Shown here: one piece after another, positions 36,124 through 43,996 of the stretch
Layout of the letters: every line of letters starts with the position of its first letter
Numbering within the stretch: position 1 is the stretch's first letter
Source: Rhizobium sp. Root708
GTDB taxonomy: Bacteria; Pseudomonadota; Alphaproteobacteria; Rhizobiales; Rhizobiaceae
DNA length: 64,000 nucleotides
Reading direction: 5' to 3'
Assembly: GCF_001429725.1 (NCBI RefSeq)
Contig: NZ_LMHV01000001.1
Location: 248,001 to 312,000 of the forward strand
Position numbers and translations under genes: made by a program
The notes under the pieces: generated by a model
Database searches by the model: none
The model's input: only the letters and a program-made list of their open reading frames with translations
Told to the model about the DNA's origin: nothing

Positions 36124-37305
36124 GTGTCCAATTCTTCTATCGTCATCGCAAGCGCCGCGCGTACGGCGGTTGGTTCTTTCAACGGCGCGTTCGCAACCGT
36201 ACCGGCGCATGAGCTGGGCGCGGCGGCCGTTAAAAGTGTACTGGAACGTGCAGGCGTCGATGCCGCCGAGGTCGACGAAGTTATTCTTGGCCAGGTACTG
36301 CCGGCCGGTGAAGGACAAAATCCGGCGCGTCAGGCCGCGATGAAGGCTGGCGTTCCGAAGGAAGCGACCGCGTGGGGCGTCAACCAGCTTTGCGGTTCCG
36401 GGCTGCGGGCGGTTGCGCTTGGGATGCAGCAGATTGCCCTCGGAGACGCGAAGATCATCGTTGCCGGCGGCCAGGAATCCATGTCGATGTCACCGCACGC
36501 AGCCTACCTGCGCAGCGGCGTCAAGATGGGCGACATGAAGATGATCGACACCATGATCAAGGATGGCCTCACCGACGCGTTTTATGGCTACCACATGGGT
36601 GTTACGGCGGAGAACGTCGCCCGGCAGTGGCAGCTGTCGCGCAGCGAGCAGGACGAGTTCGCCGTTGCGTCACAGAACAAGGCGGAAGCGGCCCAGAAAG
36701 CCGGCCGTTTCGCTGATGAGATCGTGCCCTACGCTATCCAGACCCGTAAGGGCGATGTTACCGTTGATGCCGATGAATACATCCGCCACGGCGCAACGAT
36801 CGACGGTATGGCCAAACTGCGGCCGGCATTCGACAAGGAGGGCACCGTCACGGCGGGCAACGCCTCCGGTCTCAACGACGGGGCCGCTGCAGCGCTTCTG
36901 ATGACGGAAGCCGAGGCCTCCCGACGCGGTATTCAGCCGCTTGCCCGCATCGTTTCCTGGGCAACCGCCGGCGTTGATCCGCAAGTGATGGGAACCGGAC
37001 CGATCCCGGCATCGCGCAAGGCTCTCGAAAAGGCCGGCTGGTCCGTCTCCGATCTCGATCTCATCGAGGCCAACGAAGCGTTCGCCGCACAGGCCTGCGC
37101 AGTCAACAAGGATCTCGGCTGGGACCCGTCGATCGTCAACGTCAACGGCGGTGCGATTGCCATTGGCCACCCGATCGGCGCCTCCGGCGCGCGTGTCCTC
37201 AACACACTGCTGTTCGAAATGAAGAGACGCGGCGCGAAGAAGGGGCTGGCAACACTTTGCATCGGCGGCGGCATGGGTGTCGCCATGTGCTTCGAGGCAA
37301 TGTGA
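36124..37305 (+). CDS. phaA: Acetyl-CoA acetyltransferase (beta-ketothiolase)
   Basis: The 393-residue thiolase condenses two acetyl-CoA to acetoacetyl-CoA, the first step of polyhydroxybutyrate synthesis. The acyl-accepting Cys is in [10 protein letters not shown], the catalytic His in [10 protein letters not shown] and the second Cys in [13 protein letters not shown] at 36124 is chosen because GAGGAG lies 8 bases upstream and the protein then begins at the usual position; an upstream ATG at 36052 would add 24 residues. phaB follows after 67 bases. Confidence 0.95.
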   Translation: MSNSSIVIASAARTAVGSFNGAFATVPAHELGAAAVKSVLERAGVDAAEVDEVILGQVLPAGEGQNPARQAAMKAGVPKEATAWGVNQLCGSGLRAVALGMQQIALGDAKIIVAGGQESMSMSPHAAYLRSGVKMGDMKMIDTMIKDGLTDAFYGYHMGVTAENVARQWQLSRSEQDEFAVASQNKAEAAQKAGRFADEIVPYAIQTRKGDVTVDADEYIRHGATIDGMAKLRPAFDKEGTVTAGNASGLNDGAAAALLMTEAEASRRGIQPLARIVSWATAGVDPQVMGTGPIPASRKALEKAGWSVSDLDLIEANEAFAAQACAVNKDLGWDPSIVNVNGGAIAIGHPIGASGARVLNTLLFEMKRRGAKKGLATLCIGGGMGVAMCFEAM

Positions 37306-37372
37306 ACCGCGGATCGATGCGTGAACTATCAAGCTCCGCAGTATAGCGGAGCCTTACACAGGGGAGCGAAAC

Positions 37373-38098
37373 ATGAGCAGAGTAGCGGTCGTTACCGGCG
37401 GCACCCGAGGCATTGGTGCTGCGATTTCCCTCGCGCTGAAAAACGCTGGCTATAAAGTTGCCGCCAATTATGCGGGCAACGACGAGAAGGCCAAGGCATT
37501 CCACGATTCGACCGGCATTCCGGTCTTCAAATGGGATGTGTCTGACTACGCCGCCTGTGGCGAAGGTCTTGCAAAGGTCGAAGCGCAGGTTGGACCCGTG
37601 GAGGTTCTCGTCAACAACGCCGGGATCACAAGGGACGCCATGTTCCACAAGATGACCCCGCAACAGTGGCATGAGGTCGTCAACACCAACCTGACCGGCC
37701 TGTTCAACATGACCCATCAGGTATGGGGCGGCATGCGCGAGCGGAGCTTCGGCCGCATCGTCAACATATCGTCGATCAATGGTCAGAAGGGCCAGATGGG
37801 ACAGGCCAACTACTCAGCCGCGAAGGCGGGTGACCTTGGCTTCACCAAGGCGTTGGCCCAGGAAGGCGCGGCGAAGAACATCACTGTCAACGCGATCTGC
37901 CCCGGCTACATCGGCACGGAGATGGTTCTGGCGGTGCCCGAAAAGGTTTTGAACGAACGGATCATTCCGCAGATTCCGGTCGGAAGGCTCGGGGAGCCGG
38001 AGGAAGTGGCACGCTGCGTCATGTTCCTCGTCTCCGACGACGCCGGCTTCATCACAGGCTCGACCCTGAGCGCAAACGGCGGACAGCTTTTCGTCTAG
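37373..38098 (+). CDS. phaB: Acetoacetyl-CoA reductase
   Basis: The 241-residue short-chain dehydrogenase reduces acetoacetyl-CoA to (R)-3-hydroxybutyryl-CoA with NADPH. It has the cofactor motif TGGTRGIG at about 8-15, NNAGITRD, the catalytic Ser in NISSINGQKG and YSAAKAG. GGGGAG lies just before the ATG. The synthase phaC is not in this window, which is usual for rhizobia. Confidence 0.96.
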   Translation: MSRVAVVTGGTRGIGAAISLALKNAGYKVAANYAGNDEKAKAFHDSTGIPVFKWDVSDYAACGEGLAKVEAQVGPVEVLVNNAGITRDAMFHKMTPQQWHEVVNTNLTGLFNMTHQVWGGMRERSFGRIVNISSINGQKGQMGQANYSAAKAGDLGFTKALAQEGAAKNITVNAICPGYIGTEMVLAVPEKVLNERIIPQIPVGRLGEPEEVARCVMFLVSDDAGFITGSTLSANGGQLFV

Positions 38099-38117
38099 CG
38101 CACGGACCCGGTCTGCC

Positions 38118-38264
38118 CTAGCGCACGGATCCCGTGTGCTCGACCGTCTGCCCATCCCGCTGCTTCGACTGCTGCAGCGGTTTGGTTTCATACGGGTTGA
38201 TCGAAGCCGCGTAGGTAGCAATCGCGATGGTCAGGAATGCTGCCGCTCCGATGATTCTGGTCAT
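38118..38264 (-). CDS. 48-residue membrane or exported peptide
   Basis: This short frame encodes a hydrophobic N-terminal helix (GAAAFLTIAIATYAAS) followed by a polar Gln/Lys-rich tail. GGGAG 7 bases before the ATG at 38264 supports translation. The helix could be an uncleaved anchor or a signal peptide. Its stop codon lies in the second copy of a short direct repeat whose first copy holds the phaB stop. No function can be assigned. Confidence 0.6.
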   Translation of the reverse strand: MTRIIGAAAFLTIAIATYAASINPYETKPLQQSKQRDGQTVEHTGSVR

Positions 38265-38347
38265 GTTCGTCTCCCAAGTCCGGTGCAGGCATTCGTGCTG
38301 GAGACCGGTGTCGATATTGGGGCCAATTTGAGGAAACATTCGGTCGG

Positions 38348-38494
38348 TTAACGGTTGCCCTGACGGCGTTGCCTAATCCTCACGGGGACGCGCTGCATCG
38401 CCTGTGTTTCGTTGCGGAGCGCGGCAAGAACCGTACCCAAAAATGCGGCGGTGACCAGAAGCGCGGCGATGGAATTTAATAGTACCTGAGCCAT
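38348..38494 (-). CDS. 48-residue single-span membrane peptide
   Basis: The product starts with a hydrophobic helix (VLLNSIAALLVTAAFLGTVLAAL) and ends in a strongly basic Arg/Gln tail. AAGGA 8 bases before the ATG at 38494 supports the start. It precedes the other 48-residue peptide gene on the same strand. No known motif; the basic tail would lie in the cytoplasm by the positive-inside rule. Confidence 0.55.
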   Translation of the reverse strand: MAQVLLNSIAALLVTAAFLGTVLAALRNETQAMQRVPVRIRQRRQGNR

Positions 38495-38627
38495 AGGAGT
38501 ATTCCTTCCCAGGAAGCAGCGGCTGGATGCCGTCGCTTCAACTGGGAAAAATATGCGCCTCCCGTATTGGGTTCGGTAGAGTGAACTTCGGCAACCGATC
38601 GTCAACACGACATTGACGACGAGCAGC

Positions 38628-39773
38628 TTACTCGCCGCCGATCCATGTCCGATGAATGTCGACGGCATCGCTCATGTGAACCAGATCCGCACGCGCGCCG
38701 GGCCGCAGGCTGCCCCGATCGTGAAGTTGCAGGAAACGGGCGGGATAAAGCGTCGCCATGCGCAGCGCTTCGGCAAGGGTGAGATCCAGATATGTGAGGC
38801 CGTAGCGAATGGCGGATGCCATATCCACGTCCGAACCCGCGAGCGTCCCATCGGCAAGCACGAGCTTCGAGCAGAAGCCCCCTTTTTCGCGACGAACCGT
38901 GCGGCCGTTCAGCGTAAAACTATCGAGCTCGGAGCCAACAAGAGACATAGCATCCGTCACGAAGAAGAGCTTACTTTCCCCACGCTTGGAGCGAAGAGCC
39001 ACGCGCAGCGCCTTCGGATCGACGTGGTGGCCATCGGCAATGATGCCGCACCAAACCGACGGATGATCAAGCGCCGCGCCAACCAGGCCGGGCGCGCGAT
39101 GACCCATTTGGCTCATTGCATTGAAGAGGTGCGTGACCCCGCGTGCGCCGGCATCAAAAAGTGCTTCCGCCGCCTCGCTGGAGCAATCCGAATGCCCGAT
39201 GCTGACGATAACACCCGCGTCGTTGAGTTTTCGCACCTGTCCGGCGGTCACCTGTTCCGCCGCAATCGTGACCAGCAAGGTGCCGATCGACTGCCTGGCT
39301 GAAATAAATGCATCGACGTCCTTGTCTTCGACCGGACGCATCAGTTCGGCGAGATGCGCTCCCTTGCGCGTCGGGGCAAGGTGAGGGCCCTCGAGATGCA
39401 GACCTCCGACGCCCCTGTTTGTTTCGACGGCACGCTTCGCGGCCTCGATGGCGGCGAGCGTGGCGCTGGCGGTATCCGTAATCAGGGTAGGCAGCAGTGC
39501 TGTCGTGCCGTAAGGGCGATGCCCATCGGCAATCATGTGCATGGACTCGACCGACGGCTCGTCGTTCAGCATCCGGCCGCCGCCGCCATTGACCTGTGCG
39601 TCGACGAAGCCGGCGCAAAGAATGCCGCCGTCGAGCACGACAGGTTCGCCAGCGGGGTGATCCCCCGCCGTGGCAATGCGCTCGACCCGACCGTTGGCCA
39701 CGATCAGGACCTTATCGTCATGGAAGCGCTCGCCGTCGAAGATCCGTGCGCCGGTAAAGACCTTTTGCTGCAT
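38628..39773 (-). CDS. nagA: N-acetylglucosamine-6-phosphate deacetylase
   Basis: The 381-residue amidohydrolase makes glucosamine-6-phosphate. The motif GFVDAQVNGGGG near residue 55, HLEGPHLAPTRKGAH with the metal-binding Glu, and the later HLFNAMSQMGHR and VTDAM (catalytic Asp) are in the right order. Its ATG shares a base with the stop of the SIS gene (TGATG), so it is translationally coupled. It is the last gene of the gntR-SIS-nagA operon. Confidence 0.94.
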   Translation of the reverse strand: MQQKVFTGARIFDGERFHDDKVLIVANGRVERIATAGDHPAGEPVVLDGGILCAGFVDAQVNGGGGRMLNDEPSVESMHMIADGHRPYGTTALLPTLITDTASATLAAIEAAKRAVETNRGVGGLHLEGPHLAPTRKGAHLAELMRPVEDKDVDAFISARQSIGTLLVTIAAEQVTAGQVRKLNDAGVIVSIGHSDCSSEAAEALFDAGARGVTHLFNAMSQMGHRAPGLVGAALDHPSVWCGIIADGHHVDPKALRVALRSKRGESKLFFVTDAMSLVGSELDSFTLNGRTVRREKGGFCSKLVLADGTLAGSDVDMASAIRYGLTYLDLTLAEALRMATLYPARFLQLHDRGSLRPGARADLVHMSDAVDIHRTWIGGE

Positions 39774-40804
39774 CACATCGTCTCCGTGACCTTCAGAAGG
39801 TTTGCCGGCTTGTCGGGATCAAAGCCCTTGCGGCGTGTCACGGACTCGATCAGGCGGTAATAGACGAGCAAGGAGACCAACGGGTCCAGAAGCCCGTTAC
39901 CCGTCGTCGGCACACGCAGATTGATGCCGGCCAGCGGTTGCGAGGAGAAAGGCACCGCAGTTGCCCCAAGCTTCTGCAGTCGCTCCAGCGCTTGGACGTT
40001 GTTAGCATAGGCGGCATCATCGGGAGCAAAGGCAATGATCGGGAAGCCAGGCTGCACGAGACGCATCGGCCCATGCATCAGTTCCGCCAGCGAGAAGGCT
40101 TCCGCATGCAGGCTTGCCGTTTCCTTTGCCTTCAAGGCCGCCTCAAGAGCGATCGCAAAAGCCGGGCCGCGGCCGGCCGTGTAAAGCGAGGTTGCACCCA
40201 AAAGCACCTCCTCGGCAGCCGCCGTGTCGATACCGACAGTCGAAAGCAGCGCCTCGGGAAGCTTTTCGAGCGCGTGCTGAAGATCGCGCTTACCGCCGAT
40301 CGCTGCCGTCACGCCCGACAAAGCGGCGACCGACGCGATGAAGGATTTCGTTGCAGCTACGCTTTTTTCAGGTCCCGCGTTGAGCCCGAGCACGATATCC
40401 GCCTGCTTGGCGAGCGGGCTGTCGACCACATTGACCACGGCAATCGTGGTCGCGCCGCCGCGTTTGGCGGCGTCCTGCAGGGCGACGATATCGGGGCTTG
40501 CTCCCGACTGCGAAACGGTAAAGTGGACCCCGCCCTTCAGATGCAGGGGCGCGGCATAAACAGACGCGATCGAGGGACCGATCGAGGCGACGGGTATGCC
40601 ACAGCTGATCTCCAGAAGATATTTGAAGAACGTCGCCGCGTGGTCGGACGACCCGCGTGCCGCTGTCGTAACAACGCTGGGAGCGTTGTCGGAAAACAGC
40701 TTCGCGATCTCCGCAAAGGCATTCTTCTCCTTCTCGAGGAGCGTCGCAACGACCTCCGGGGATTGCCCGGCTTCCTGCAACATCAAAGACTGTGTCTCAC
40801 TCAT
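39773..40804 (-). CDS. SIS-domain sugar isomerase/deaminase (GlmS/AgaS-like)
   Basis: The 343-residue protein has two SIS domains and resembles the isomerase half of GlmS without the glutaminase domain (ARGSSDHAATFFKYLLE; SQSGASPD; GRGPAFAIALEAALKAKE). In operon with nagA and a GntR regulator it probably acts as a glucosamine-6-phosphate deaminase of the NagB-II type. The genes overlap gntR by 4 bases and nagA by 1. Confidence 0.87.
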   Translation of the reverse strand: MSETQSLMLQEAGQSPEVVATLLEKEKNAFAEIAKLFSDNAPSVVTTAARGSSDHAATFFKYLLEISCGIPVASIGPSIASVYAAPLHLKGGVHFTVSQSGASPDIVALQDAAKRGGATTIAVVNVVDSPLAKQADIVLGLNAGPEKSVAATKSFIASVAALSGVTAAIGGKRDLQHALEKLPEALLSTVGIDTAAAEEVLLGATSLYTAGRGPAFAIALEAALKAKETASLHAEAFSLAELMHGPMRLVQPGFPIIAFAPDDAAYANNVQALERLQKLGATAVPFSSQPLAGINLRVPTTGNGLLDPLVSLLVYYRLIESVTRRKGFDPDKPANLLKVTETM

Positions 40805-41574
40805 GGCTCTTCTCCAATTCTCAATTCTGCAACGAAGTCATAGGCGTCGCCTCGATAGTGCGACCGCGTGTATTCAACCGGGCGTTCGTCATCCAGGCGA
40901 GAGACACGCTCGATCAACAGGGCGGGGGCGCCTGCCTTCACCTCGAGCGCCGCTGCCGATGACCGGTCCAGGATAACGGCTGTCAGCCGCTGGACCGCAC
41001 GCATCGGCCGGTTCCCGCTCGCCGCCAGCGCATCGTAAAGCGACCCCTCGTTTCCCTGGCTGGCGCCGAGAAACTTCAACGGCACCACCGACCGCTCGAT
41101 CGCCAAAGGCTGCCCGTCGGCCAGGCGCAAGCGATCGAGCCGGAGAACTTGTTCATTCAAACCGAGGCCAAGCAAAAAAGCCTCCTCCGGCGACGGTGTA
41201 GCAATGGTGCGCGACAGAATTTTTGCGGCCGGCACGCGGCCACGTGAGCGCATGTCCGCCGAGAATGACGACAATCGCCAAAGCGACTGCTCCATTCGCT
41301 GCACGCTTCCGGAAACGAAAGTACCGCTGCCGTGCCGCGATTCCAGTGTCCCAGCATTCAGGAGATCACGATACGCGGTGCGCACGGTAACGCGGCCAAT
41401 CTGGAGAGACTCGGAAAGATCGCGCTCGCTTGGCAGCGCCGTCCCGGGCTTCAGCAAACCTTCCTGAATGAGCCCGGTGAGAGCCGCCGCTAGACGCTTG
41501 TAAAGCGGCCCGGTGCGCTGGGTATCGCGCAAACCGCGGTTCTCGATCTCGGTGACAAGACTGGTTCTATCCAT
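40801..41574 (-). CDS. GntR/HutC-family transcriptional regulator of amino-sugar use
   Basis: The 257-residue protein has a GntR winged helix (about 20-85, PSERDLSESLQIGRVTVRTAYRDLL) and a UTRA ligand-binding domain (about 105-245), as in NagR/NagQ and HutC. It is first in the operon with the SIS isomerase and nagA. ATG at 41574 directly follows three tandem repeats that occupy the leader, so little room remains for a Shine-Dalgarno sequence; TTG at 41604 is a less likely start. Confidence 0.88.
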   Translation of the reverse strand: MDRTSLVTEIENRGLRDTQRTGPLYKRLAAALTGLIQEGLLKPGTALPSERDLSESLQIGRVTVRTAYRDLLNAGTLESRHGSGTFVSGSVQRMEQSLWRLSSFSADMRSRGRVPAAKILSRTIATPSPEEAFLLGLGLNEQVLRLDRLRLADGQPLAIERSVVPLKFLGASQGNEGSLYDALAASGNRPMRAVQRLTAVILDRSSAAALEVKAGAPALLIERVSRLDDERPVEYTRSHYRGDAYDFVAELRIGEEP

Positions 41575-41607
41575 GGAACCACAATAGAACCTATTTGGAA
41601 CCAATTA
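41575..41607 (-). repeat. Three 11-bp direct repeats upstream of gntR (candidate operator)
   Basis: The plus strand reads GGAACC, AGAACC, GGAACC with starts at 41575, 41586 and 41597, exactly 11 bases apart, about one helical turn. An inverted copy (GGTTCT) lies at 41563-41568. The array touches the gntR start codon, so binding there could block both transcription and translation. It is a likely autoregulatory operator. Confidence 0.5.
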
Positions 41608-41620
41608 CAAGCTGATCGCA

Positions 41621-41651
41621 AAGAAAAACCCCCGCGCCAAAGTCGCGGGGG
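41621..41651 (-). terminator. Rho-independent terminator of galM
   Basis: An 8-bp stem (CCCCCGCG / CGCGGGGG, loop of 7) is followed on the minus strand by TTTTTCTT. It starts 37 bases after the galM stop and insulates the gntR operon. Confidence 0.85.
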
Positions 41652-41687
41652 TCTTCACGTCAAACCAGAAATGCGAAAAGCGGCCGA

Positions 41688-42710
41688 TCAGTTCTTCGAG
41701 AAGATATAGTCGGTCTCCTGACGCATCACTTCGCCCGGGCGAACAACTGCATTCGGGAATCCTTCGTGATTGATCGCGTCCGGCCAGACCTGCGTTTCCA
41801 GGCAGAAACCGGCAAACGGCCCGTACTTGCGTCCACCGATGCCAGGCACGGGAACGTCAAGCTTGAACGCTGCATAGAACTGGACGCCGGGCTCGGTCGT
41901 GCGCACTTCAAGCGACACGCCGGAGTGCAGGCTACGTGCCAGCACAACGGAGCGCTTGGCGGTGCGCTCGTTGGAAAGGCAGAAATTATGGTCGTACAAC
42001 GCCTGCTCGCCACCTTCGAAGCGCTTCATCGAAGCCATCTCGCGAAAATCGAACGCCGTTCCCTCGACGGGGCGTACTTCGCCCGTCGGAATCTGGCGCT
42101 CGTCGGTGACGAGATAGCCATCGGCCGCAATCATGATGTCATGACCGAGGGTGTCCTCGCGGCCGTCAAGATTGAAGTATGCATGCTGGCAGACATTGGC
42201 GATCGTTGGCTGGTCGGTCGTCGTCTCATAGGTGACGGACAATTCGCCCGAACCGTGAACCCGATAGGTCGCCTGGATCGTGCAGTTGCCGGGATAGCCG
42301 GAGCGACCGTCGGGATCGACGATCTTCAGGACGACGCGGTCAACGTCATGCTCGACGATCGTCCAGTTTTGCTTTGCGATGTTATCGCTGCCGCCATGAA
42401 GATGCGTAACGCCATTCTCGTTCAGGTCGAGCTGGTGTGACTTACCGTCGAGCGTGAACTTGCCGGAGCCGATGCGGTTGGCGCAGCGGCCAGGCGTCGC
42501 ACCGAAATATGATGAATAGGCCGGATAACTGTCGAAATCATCAAAGCCGAGCGTCAGGGGTGCATCGTGTCCCTCGAGGCGAAGATCCTGAACGACAGCG
42601 CCCCAGCTGATGACCTTGGCAGTCAGACCGCCACCCTTGATCTCCACCCGATAGACGGTCTCCCCCGTCGTGGTATGCCCGAAAACTTCCCGCACCAAAT
42701 TATTCGTCAT
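41688..42710 (-). CDS. galM: Aldose 1-epimerase (mutarotase)
   Basis: The 340-residue galactose-mutarotase family protein has NRIGSGKFTLDG, THLHGG with a catalytic His, the later NVCQHAYFNLDG with the second His, and the C-terminal FAGFCLETQVWPDAINH segment carrying the catalytic Glu. It converts alpha and beta anomers of hexoses. ATG at 42710 has GGA 9 bases upstream; a longer frame to 42776 is not supported. It is flanked by terminators on both sides and is probably monocistronic. Confidence 0.92.
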   Translation of the reverse strand: MTNNLVREVFGHTTTGETVYRVEIKGGGLTAKVISWGAVVQDLRLEGHDAPLTLGFDDFDSYPAYSSYFGATPGRCANRIGSGKFTLDGKSHQLDLNENGVTHLHGGSDNIAKQNWTIVEHDVDRVVLKIVDPDGRSGYPGNCTIQATYRVHGSGELSVTYETTTDQPTIANVCQHAYFNLDGREDTLGHDIMIAADGYLVTDERQIPTGEVRPVEGTAFDFREMASMKRFEGGEQALYDHNFCLSNERTAKRSVVLARSLHSGVSLEVRTTEPGVQFYAAFKLDVPVPGIGGRKYGPFAGFCLETQVWPDAINHEGFPNAVVRPGEVMRQETDYIFSKN

Positions 42711-42784
42711 AAGGCTATCCATAAATCCATGATTTCGGCAGGGAAACTGCTCCCGTTTGCGACAAATCGCAACCACTGCGGCAC

Positions 42785-42815
42785 AAAAAAGCGCCGCTGG
42801 GATTGCCGCGGCGCT
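42785..42815 (-). terminator. Rho-independent terminator of metA
   Basis: An 8-bp stem (AGCGCCGC / GCGGCGCT, loop of 10) is followed on the minus strand by a run of six Ts. It begins 8 bases after the metA stop. Confidence 0.85.
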
Positions 42816-42823
42816 CTACGATG

Positions 42824-43747
42824 TCATCTACCTTTGCCGATCGTTTCCAGATCATAGGGTGTTGTCTGGTAGATCTCGTTGATCCAGTTCCCAAAAAGCA
42901 GATGCGCATGGCCGCGCCAGCGGTTCTGCGGCGCGATCGACGGGTCGTTATGGGGGAAATAGTTGTGCGGCATCTTGATGGGAACGCCCGCATCGACGTC
43001 GCGAAAATACTCGTCGGCCAGCGACGTGGAATCGTACTCGACATGATTGAACATGTAGAGGCGTTTCCCCTCGTCTTCGTGGACGAGGCAGACGCCCATC
43101 TCCTTCGACGCCATCAGAATTTCCAGCGAGTTCGATTTCTCGATGTCGTCCTGGCGCACCTCTGTCCAGCGTGACACCGGCACCTCGAAATTGTCCGAGA
43201 AGCCGTTCAGATATACGGACGACGGCTTGAGGTTGCTGTGACGATAGATACCGAACGCCTTTTCCTTGAGCTCGTACTTCGGAACACCGTGGAAGTGGTA
43301 GATCGCGGCCATCGCTCCCCAGCAGACGTTCATGGTCGAATGGACATTGGTATTGGTCCAGTCGAAAATCCGCTGCATTTCCTGCCAATATGTAACGTCT
43401 TCGTAGGGCAGCGTCTCGATCGGCGCGCCCGTGATAATGAAACCGTCGAATTTGCGGTGCCTGACCTCCTCCCAGGTTTCGTAGAAGGAGAGAAGATGAT
43501 CTTCCGACGTGTTTTTCGCCTTGTGAGTTCCGATCCGCACAAGAGAAAGCTCGACCTGAAGCGGCGAGGCGCCGACGAGGCGGGCCATCTGCAATTCCGT
43601 CTTGATCTTGTTCGGCATCAGATTGAGCAAACCAATCTGCAGGGGGCGAATGTCCTGGCGGATTGCCGCCGTCTCGGTCATTACGCGCACGCCTTCCTGA
43701 ACAAGCGTTTCAAAGGCAGGCAACGTGTCGGGAATTTTGATGGGCAT
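42824..43747 (-). CDS. metA: Homoserine O-acyltransferase MetA
   Basis: The 307-residue protein acylates homoserine in methionine synthesis. The catalytic Cys is in NVCWGAMAA, with [17 protein letters not shown] and the HVEYD/ADEYFRD region carrying the Glu and His of the site. Whether it uses succinyl-CoA or acetyl-CoA cannot be read without alignment; many MetA-family members use acetyl-CoA. ATG at 43747 is the usual N terminus (MPIKIP). A GTG at 43792, 4 bases after the AAAGGG of the riboswitch, is an in-frame alternative. Confidence 0.93.
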   Translation of the reverse strand: MPIKIPDTLPAFETLVQEGVRVMTETAAIRQDIRPLQIGLLNLMPNKIKTELQMARLVGASPLQVELSLVRIGTHKAKNTSEDHLLSFYETWEEVRHRKFDGFIITGAPIETLPYEDVTYWQEMQRIFDWTNTNVHSTMNVCWGAMAAIYHFHGVPKYELKEKAFGIYRHSNLKPSSVYLNGFSDNFEVPVSRWTEVRQDDIEKSNSLEILMASKEMGVCLVHEDEGKRLYMFNHVEYDSTSLADEYFRDVDAGVPIKMPHNYFPHNDPSIAPQNRWRGHAHLLFGNWINEIYQTTPYDLETIGKGR

Positions 43748-43796
43748 CGCGGTCACTCGATAAAAAAACGAAATATCGCTATCGGTCCGCACGCGG

Positions 43797-43850
43797 CCCT
43801 TTAGCTACTTCTTTAACGTGGCTGCAAGCCGGCCGGCCAAATCACCACGG
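43797..43850 (-). ncRNA. SAM-II riboswitch upstream of metA
   Basis: The minus strand shows the compact SAM-II pattern. A P1 stem (CGTGGT at 43849-43844 / GCCACG at 43822-43817) encloses the GATTTGG and TTGCAG segments, and GTAGCTAAAGGG forms the pseudoknot side. SAM binding should hide the purine-rich AAAGGG. This class is typical of alphaproteobacterial metA and metX leaders. It lies 49 bases upstream of the metA ATG, with a T7 run in between. Confidence 0.88.
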
Positions 43851-43996
43851 AGCAACTTAAATAGCCCTTGTCGGGCGCCAAATCAATGGCAGGCCCCCAG
43901 TGGAGTAACTCGCGCATTAAAGCGTGGTAGAATCTGTTGCTGGACATGACGATGCACCATGTTATTCAGACCGAACAGACCGGTTAAGGAAGCAGA

